Of a DNA stretch of 9,247 nt, positions 5,980 to 9,247 are shown one piece after another (position 1 is the stretch's first letter; each line of letters opens with the position of its first letter). Origin of the DNA: UBA8437 sp963694825 (GTDB lineage Bacteria; Planctomycetota; Planctomycetia; Planctomycetales; Planctomycetaceae); contig CAVOEV010000201.1 of assembly GCA_963694825.1 (NCBI GenBank), positions 1 through 9,247 of the forward strand, written 5' to 3'. Position numbers and translations under genes: made by a program. The notes under the pieces were generated by a model, which saw only the letters and a list, made by a program, of their open reading frames with translations, was not told the DNA's origin and made no database searches.

Positions 5980-7599
5980 GTGAGTCTATTAGAGTTCACA
6001 CCTCGTCGTCGCCACCTGGTCCGTTTTTCTCCTAAGCGGGTGGCTCATGTCTTTACCGACGTGTTGGTGATCGGTGGCGGCATTGCTGGGCTGCGTGCGG
6101 TGTTGGCATTGGACGATGAGGTTTCGGCGGTGGTGGTCACCAAGGACCTGTTGAAGGTCTCCAATAGTGCTCAGGCCCAGGGAGGGATTGCCGGGGTCTT
6201 GGACCCGTTGGACGATTTTGCCAATCACACGGCCGACACGATCGCTGCGGGCAAGGGACTTTGCGATCCCGAGGTGGTCGAGACTGTAGTGCGAGAGGCT
6301 CCGGGTCGGATTCGAGAGTTGATTGGGATCGGCACGCGGTTTGACGAGACCGACGGTCAGATCGATTTGACTCGCGAGGGCGGCCATTCGCACAGGCGGA
6401 TCGTGCATGCCGACGGTGATGCGACCGGTCGTGAGGTGATGCGAGCGTTGCAGCAGGCGGCGTTGGAGCGTGAGCGGGTGCAGGTGTGGCAGAACACGTT
6501 CACGATCGATTTGCTGAATGTCGCGGGTCGATGCCGAGGTGCGATCGTGCACGATCCCGATCGACCGAGGACTTGCGTGTGGGCCAAGCAGACGATCCTG
6601 GCGACGGGGGGAGCCGGGCAGTTGTTCCGCGAGACGACCAACCCGGAAATCGCCACCGCCGACGGACACGCGATCGCGTTCCGGGCCGGGGCCGAGTTGA
6701 AGGACATGGAGTTCATGCAGTTCCATCCGACGGTGCTCTACATCGCCGGCAGTTCGCGGCACCTGATCTCCGAGGCGGTCCGTGGTGAGGGGGCCTGGTT
6801 GCGAGATGGGAACGGGCACCGGTTCATGCCCGACTACAACCCGGCTGCCGAGTTGGCTCCGCGGGATGTTGTCAGCCAGGCGATCACCGAACAGATGGCC
6901 GTCACTAATCAGCCCTGCGTCTACCTGGATCTGTCGCACCTCGACCCCAATTTCGTCCGCTCCCGGTTTCCTCATATCGGACGCGTCTGTGCCGACTTCG
7001 GACTCGATATCGCCAGCGACCAGATCCCCGTGCGGCCGGGGGCTCATTACATGATCGGTGGGGTGACCGTTGATGCGGGTGGGCAAACGAGTTTGCCGGG
7101 TCTGTTGGCTGCTGGTGAGGTGACTTCGACCGGTCTGCATGGAGCCAACCGGTTGGCGTCGAACAGCCTGATCGAAGGCCTCGTGTATGGGGCTCGAACC
7201 GGCGAAGCGGCGTCGCGAGCGGTTCGGGAGATGGCCGACGACTTTGCCGTGCCCGCGGTGGGTTCGGACTGGGAGCCGGGCGATGGTGACGACGAGGAAT
7301 TGCATCTCACGGATCTCAGGAACGCTCTGTCGAGCCTGATGTGGCGTCAGGTGGGGATCGAGCGGACCGAGGAGGAGATGAAGGATGCGGCCGAGCAGGT
7401 CGAGTTCTGGGACCGATTCGTGTCGAATCGAGAATTTGCCGAGGTGCCTGGCTGGGAACTGCAGAACCTGCTGCTGGTCGCTCAGTTGATGATCGTCGCC
7501 GCACGAACGCGGACCGAAAGCCGCGGCGTGCATTTCAGGAGAGACTTCCCCGAGACCGACTCGGAACAGGCCATCCCAATCCGCATCGCGTCAAGTTGA
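5980..7599 (+). CDS. nadB: L-aspartate oxidase
   Basis: NadB is a cytosolic flavoenzyme that oxidises L-aspartate to iminoaspartate, the first step of de novo NAD synthesis, passing electrons to oxygen or fumarate. The 539-residue length matches E. coli NadB (540). FAD is bound by GGGIAG (32-37), LATGGAGQLF (207-216) and GLLAAGEV (374-381). SNSAQAQGGIAG (61-72) and HSHRRIVHADGDATG (136-150) are family blocks. Catalytic residues known in E. coli (His244, Glu260, Arg290, His351) all appear at a constant offset of five, as His249, Glu265, Arg295 and His356. The GTG start has AGGGG 8 bases upstream and gives an N-terminus leading directly into the first beta-strand (FTDVLVIGGG). The C-terminal helical domain is complete. 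nadA and nadC are not in the window. The gene is downstream of mqnD and the SDR gene and converges with the small gene at 7623. A fumarate reductase/succinate dehydrogenase subunit is excluded by its length and C-terminus. Confidence 0.96.
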   Translation: MSLLEFTPRRRHLVRFSPKRVAHVFTDVLVIGGGIAGLRAVLALDDEVSAVVVTKDLLKVSNSAQAQGGIAGVLDPLDDFANHTADTIAAGKGLCDPEVVETVVREAPGRIRELIGIGTRFDETDGQIDLTREGGHSHRRIVHADGDATGREVMRALQQAALERERVQVWQNTFTIDLLNVAGRCRGAIVHDPDRPRTCVWAKQTILATGGAGQLFRETTNPEIATADGHAIAFRAGAELKDMEFMQFHPTVLYIAGSSRHLISEAVRGEGAWLRDGNGHRFMPDYNPAAELAPRDVVSQAITEQMAVTNQPCVYLDLSHLDPNFVRSRFPHIGRVCADFGLDIASDQIPVRPGAHYMIGGVTVDAGGQTSLPGLLAAGEVTSTGLHGANRLASNSLIEGLVYGARTGEAASRAVREMADDFAVPAVGSDWEPGDGDDEELHLTDLRNALSSLMWRQVGIERTEEEMKDAAEQVEFWDRFVSNREFAEVPGWELQNLLLVAQLMIVAARTRTESRGVHFRRDFPETDSEQAIPIRIASS

Positions 7600-8003
7600 C
7601 CATCGGCTCGTCTGGGGTGGATTCAGCAGACGGCGGGCATGGGGTTGGTTTCGACCGGATGCGGGAGTTGCAGCTTGAGGTAGCGGGTGCCTCGGGAGTC
7701 GTAGAAGTAGATCTGGTTGTGGTCGCTTTCCCAGATCGCTCCGAGTCGAACGCAGCGGGGACCCTGGAGGGCAAACTGCAGGCCACACTGGCGGCCGCGG
7801 CGTGACAGGTCACGTTGTGTCATGGAGGTGATTTCTGCCAGCAGGTTTTCCTTGTCGCAGAGAGTGTTACGGATGAAGTCGCGAAGGTTGTCCAACGTTC
7901 GGATCTCAGCGAGAGTGTCACTCATCAGTAGAATTTTCCTGGTGCGTCAAGTTGCCGTGAACGGGCCAGATTGCCATTCCTTCCCAAGTTAACTATCGGC
8001 TCG
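7592..8003 (+). repeat. Imperfect 19-base direct repeat pair flanking the 7623-7925 gene
   Basis: CAAGTTGACCATCGGCTCG (7592-7610) and CAAGTTAACTATCGGCTCG (7985-8003) agree at 17 of 19 positions, and the similarity continues as TCTG after one inserted G. The first copy overlaps the nadB stop codon. The pair brackets the small minus-strand gene, as if the gene were inserted or the junction duplicated. A third partial match, GCGTCAAGTTG, occurs at both 7588-7598 and 7944-7954. Confidence 0.4.
7623..7925 (-). CDS. Conserved-looking hypothetical protein, 100 residues
   Basis: The function is unknown. The ATG at 7925 has AGGA about 10 bases upstream on the minus strand, and the codon use is gene-like. 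The N-terminal third (TLAEIRTLDNLRDFIRNTLCDKENLL) reads as two short helices. The rest (GLQFALQGPRCVRLGAIWESDHNQIYFYDSRGTRYLKLQL, about 48-87) alternates hydrophobic residues, as in a small beta-sheet. This organisation resembles short conserved hypothetical proteins that I recall from planctomycetes, but I could not check this. No signal peptide, membrane segment or metal site is present; Cys23, Cys47, Cys58 and the final Cys100 are isolated. The gene converges on nadB with 23 bases between the stops and is bracketed by an imperfect direct repeat. Confidence 0.7.
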   Translation of the reverse strand: MSDTLAEIRTLDNLRDFIRNTLCDKENLLAEITSMTQRDLSRRGRQCGLQFALQGPRCVRLGAIWESDHNQIYFYDSRGTRYLKLQLPHPVETNPMPAVC

Positions 8004-8214
8004 GTCTGCAGCAGGAATTTCGGATTGCGGCCACTGGTGGTGGCATCGCTACTGTGGTTGCGACCGGACGGATCGATCTGTTCGGCCATCGGGAGTGACG
8101 GAATCTATCGAATGGTCTGAAGTTGACGATTGCACGGGAGTGTGATCGCTACGTCTTGCACCGACTCGGTGACGGGCGTATTAATGGCACGTCGGGTTGT
8201 AGAGGGAGTGCGAG
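7926..8214. other. Intergenic region of about 290 bases without a clear gene
   Basis: This region separates the divergent genes at 7925 (minus) and 8215 (plus), so it should hold promoters for both. It contains the second copy of the 19-base repeat (7985-8003) and a candidate sigma70-type promoter near 8156-8184. A plus-strand frame is open from 7961 to 8101 and reads like protein (for example GGGIATVVATGRIDLFGHRE), but it lacks any ATG, GTG or TTG start and is best taken as chance or a gene remnant. Confidence 0.5.
8156..8184 (+). promoter_or_regulatory. Candidate sigma70-type promoter for the 8215 gene
   Basis: TTGCAC (8156-8161) and TATTAA (8179-8184) are separated by 17 bases, placing a start of transcription near 8191 and a leader of about 24 bases before the ATG at 8215. 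TATTAA stands out in otherwise GC-rich DNA. The -35 match is only partial. Confidence 0.35.
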
Positions 8215-8568
8215 ATGGGCGGGGGAGTTCCCGAGGGTTTGTCGAACCTGGATGATCTGTGGGACGATCGGTTGCCGGATCCGGCTGAGAGTGCATCAGT
8301 TGAGGCATCGTCCGACTTGGCCAGCGACCTGCCTGGTGACCAGCGGCTCTACCTGCCGGACTGGGAGGGTGGTTGGCAGGCGCATGTGAAGACGAGTTGG
8401 GAGCGGGAGTACTGTTTCGCCAAGAGTCCAGGCGAGGACTTCTACCATTTACTGATGGCTGGTGAGTTGTATGTCGAGTACGACTCGGAGAAGTTCTGTC
8501 TCGAGTGTGCACGTCGTCGCGGCGTGGTCAGCGGCGACCGGCTGCACTGGAAGCGTGGTGTTGAGTAG
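8215..8568 (+). CDS. Hypothetical acidic protein with a single CxxC, 117 residues
   Basis: I do not recognise this protein. The ATG has GAGGGAG (8202-8208) 6 bases upstream, a good ribosome site. Residues 1-45 are acidic and disorder-prone, rich in Asp, Glu, Ser and Pro. Residues 46-117 look folded: YLPDWEGGWQAHVKTSWEREYCFAKSPGEDFYHLLMAGELYVEYDSEKFCLECARRRG, seen in pieces, is rich in aromatics. Cys95-x-x-Cys98 (CLEC) could supply half of a metal or redox site; Cys67 is the only other cysteine. There is no signal peptide or membrane segment, so a cytosolic location is likely. The gene stands alone, facing the minus-strand gene at 8685, with 116 bases between the stops. It could be a small nucleic-acid or protein-binding factor, but nothing proves this. 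Confidence 0.65.
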   Translation: MGGGVPEGLSNLDDLWDDRLPDPAESASVEASSDLASDLPGDQRLYLPDWEGGWQAHVKTSWEREYCFAKSPGEDFYHLLMAGELYVEYDSEKFCLECARRRGVVSGDRLHWKRGVE

Positions 8569-8599
8569 TGGGGTGGTTGTGTTGAGCGGTGGGACAGGC

Positions 8600-8614
8600 G
8601 CCGCCGTTGGCGGC
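8600..8614. terminator. GC-rich hairpin between convergent genes
   Basis: GCCGCC (8600-8605) and GGCGGC (8609-8614) form a perfect 6-base-pair stem with a 3-base loop. A second short stem, GGCTC (8612-8616) with GAGCC (8619-8623 or 8631-8635), overlaps it. No T-run follows, so Rho-independent termination is doubtful, but the position between convergent stops suits a transcript end. Confidence 0.3.
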
Positions 8615-8618
8615 TCTG

Positions 8619-8639
8619 GAGCCAGTCCCTGAGCCAGTC
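8619..8639 (+). repeat. Short tandem repeat GAGCCAGTC
   Basis: GAGCCAGTC occurs at 8619-8627 and again at 8631-8639, a 12-base period with a 3-base spacer, next to the convergent-gene hairpin. It is short and may be chance. Confidence 0.3.
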
Positions 8640-8684
8640 TGGGCGGTGGCGGCGGGGATCTCACTTGTTGTCTGAGCAGCGAGC

Positions 8685-9239
8685 TTAGCTGCGATTGGAC
8701 TTGGAACTGCGGACCTGTCCGATGAGTCGTTCGTAGTCGTCGAGTGTGGTTTCGATCTGTTCTCGCAGCTGTTTCAACTCACCCTGCTGTGCCTGGCTGC
8801 TCTTGAGCAGCGGTTTCATCCAGCCTTCCATCAGTTGGAATTGTTGTCTGAGCACTTTGAGCAGGCTGGGCGGGATCTTGTTGACGACGGTGATGGTATT
8901 GGCGGTTCCGATCCGATCGAGTTCTTCTTCTCCGTCTTCGTCTTCGGGGTCATCCGGTTCAACGATTTCGACTCGTGGTGCATCGTCTTTGCTCTTGGCG
9001 TCATCCTCTGAAACGGCCGGTTCGGGCACGGCGATGGCGACGGGTCGTGCGGCGGCATCGGCGAGTGCATCGCGGATGGCATCAAGGCTTTCGCGGAGTC
9101 CGGCGACATGGCTGGCGATGTCGGGTTGTATCGGCGTGTTGTCGTGTGCGGAGTCGGGATCCAGTTCGGGTGTGGTGTCGGGTGTGGTGTCGGGTGTGAG
9201 TGTGTTGGCTGTGGCGAGTTGTTCGAGTCCATCGGCCAT
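8685..9239 (-). CDS. Acidic hypothetical protein with C-terminal helical domain (possibly 5' partial)
   Basis: The ATG at 9239 gives 184 residues, but the frame is open to the window edge eight bases further, so the start is uncertain and no ribosome site can be assessed. I do not recognise the protein. Residues 15-25 hold a TPDT repeat (TPDTTPDTTPE) encoded by a 12-base tandem repeat. About 43-68 form a helix (HVAGLRESLDAIRDALADAAA). About 75-110 are strongly acidic and probably disordered (EPDDPEDEDGEEELD). About 120-178 (PSLLKVLRQQFQLMEGWMKPLLKSSQ onward, seen in parts) form a long charged helix or coiled coil, and the end is basic (RSSKSNRS). There is no signal peptide or membrane segment. 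The layout of two helical regions joined by an acidic linker suggests a scaffold or partner protein. This is inference only. Confidence 0.65.
   Translation of the reverse strand: MADGLEQLATANTLTPDTTPDTTPELDPDSAHDNTPIQPDIASHVAGLRESLDAIRDALADAAARPVAIAVPEPAVSEDDAKSKDDAPRVEIVEPDDPEDEDGEEELDRIGTANTITVVNKIPPSLLKVLRQQFQLMEGWMKPLLKSSQAQQGELKQLREQIETTLDDYERLIGQVRSSKSNRS
9166..9201 (-). repeat. 12-base tandem repeat inside the acidic protein gene
   Basis: On the plus strand TCGGGTGTGGTG occurs at 9166-9177 and 9178-9189, followed by a degenerate third unit at 9190-9201. On the minus strand this codes for the TPDTTPDTTPE stretch. Unit number could vary by replication slippage without breaking the frame. 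Confidence 0.7.
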
Positions 9240-9247
9240 GGCATCTC

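Noticed and set aside
5989..7533. Open frame of 514 codons on the minus strand
   Set aside because: It is antisense to nadB, whose catalytic residues are all present. The translated product is Arg/His/Gln-rich with no recognisable domain.
8831..9244. Second minus-strand frame over the acidic protein gene
   Set aside because: Its product is low-complexity Pro/His/Thr text typical of a shifted frame, whereas the 8685-9239 frame has clear helical patterning.
1..9247. CRISPR array, tRNA or rRNA genes
   Set aside because: I found no regularly spaced repeats, cloverleaf-like segments or conserved rRNA stretches on reading both strands.

Overview
The window is high-GC bacterial DNA with strong G/C third-position bias, tightly packed genes and several small unrecognised proteins. 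It carries a futalosine-pathway menaquinone gene (mqnD), a lone REP-associated-type transposase and an ABC-F ATPase. From family knowledge this mix fits a Planctomycetota chromosome, but that placement is inference and no rRNA or marker gene confirms it.

Layout. 1-1331: the 3' end of a gene entering from the left edge, whose C-terminal part looks like a circularly permuted papain-like domain, then a small exported-looking protein of unknown function. 1332-1523: a structured non-coding stretch with a long-range inverted repeat ending in T8. 1524-2135: a RAYT-type HUH transposase. 2155-4074 (minus): a two-ATPase ABC-F protein, convergent with the transposase. Its leader (4071-4144) holds two tiny chained upstream ORFs, the second proline-rich, and two competing hairpins. 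4214-7599 (plus): mqnD, an SDR oxidoreductase resembling the fructuronate reductase/mannonate oxidoreductase type, and nadB (L-aspartate oxidase), which probably form one transcription unit. 7623-7925 (minus): a 100-residue unknown protein. 7926-8214: non-coding, with a candidate promoter. 8215-8568 (plus): a 117-residue unknown protein. 8685-9239 (minus): an acidic protein with a helical tail, near the right edge.

How the parts relate. mqnD and nadB are housekeeping cofactor genes (menaquinone and NAD de novo synthesis) and the SDR between them is probably catabolic. The ABC-F protein is expected to act on the ribosome. The most unusual signal is its leader: a polyproline mini-ORF runs into the ABC-F start through an ATGA overlap, and overlapping inverted repeats each cover one mini-ORF start. 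This looks like a possible translational switch sensing stalled ribosomes. The second notable signal is the competing-stem element just upstream of the transposase. I see no complete insertion sequence, CRISPR array, tRNA or rRNA.
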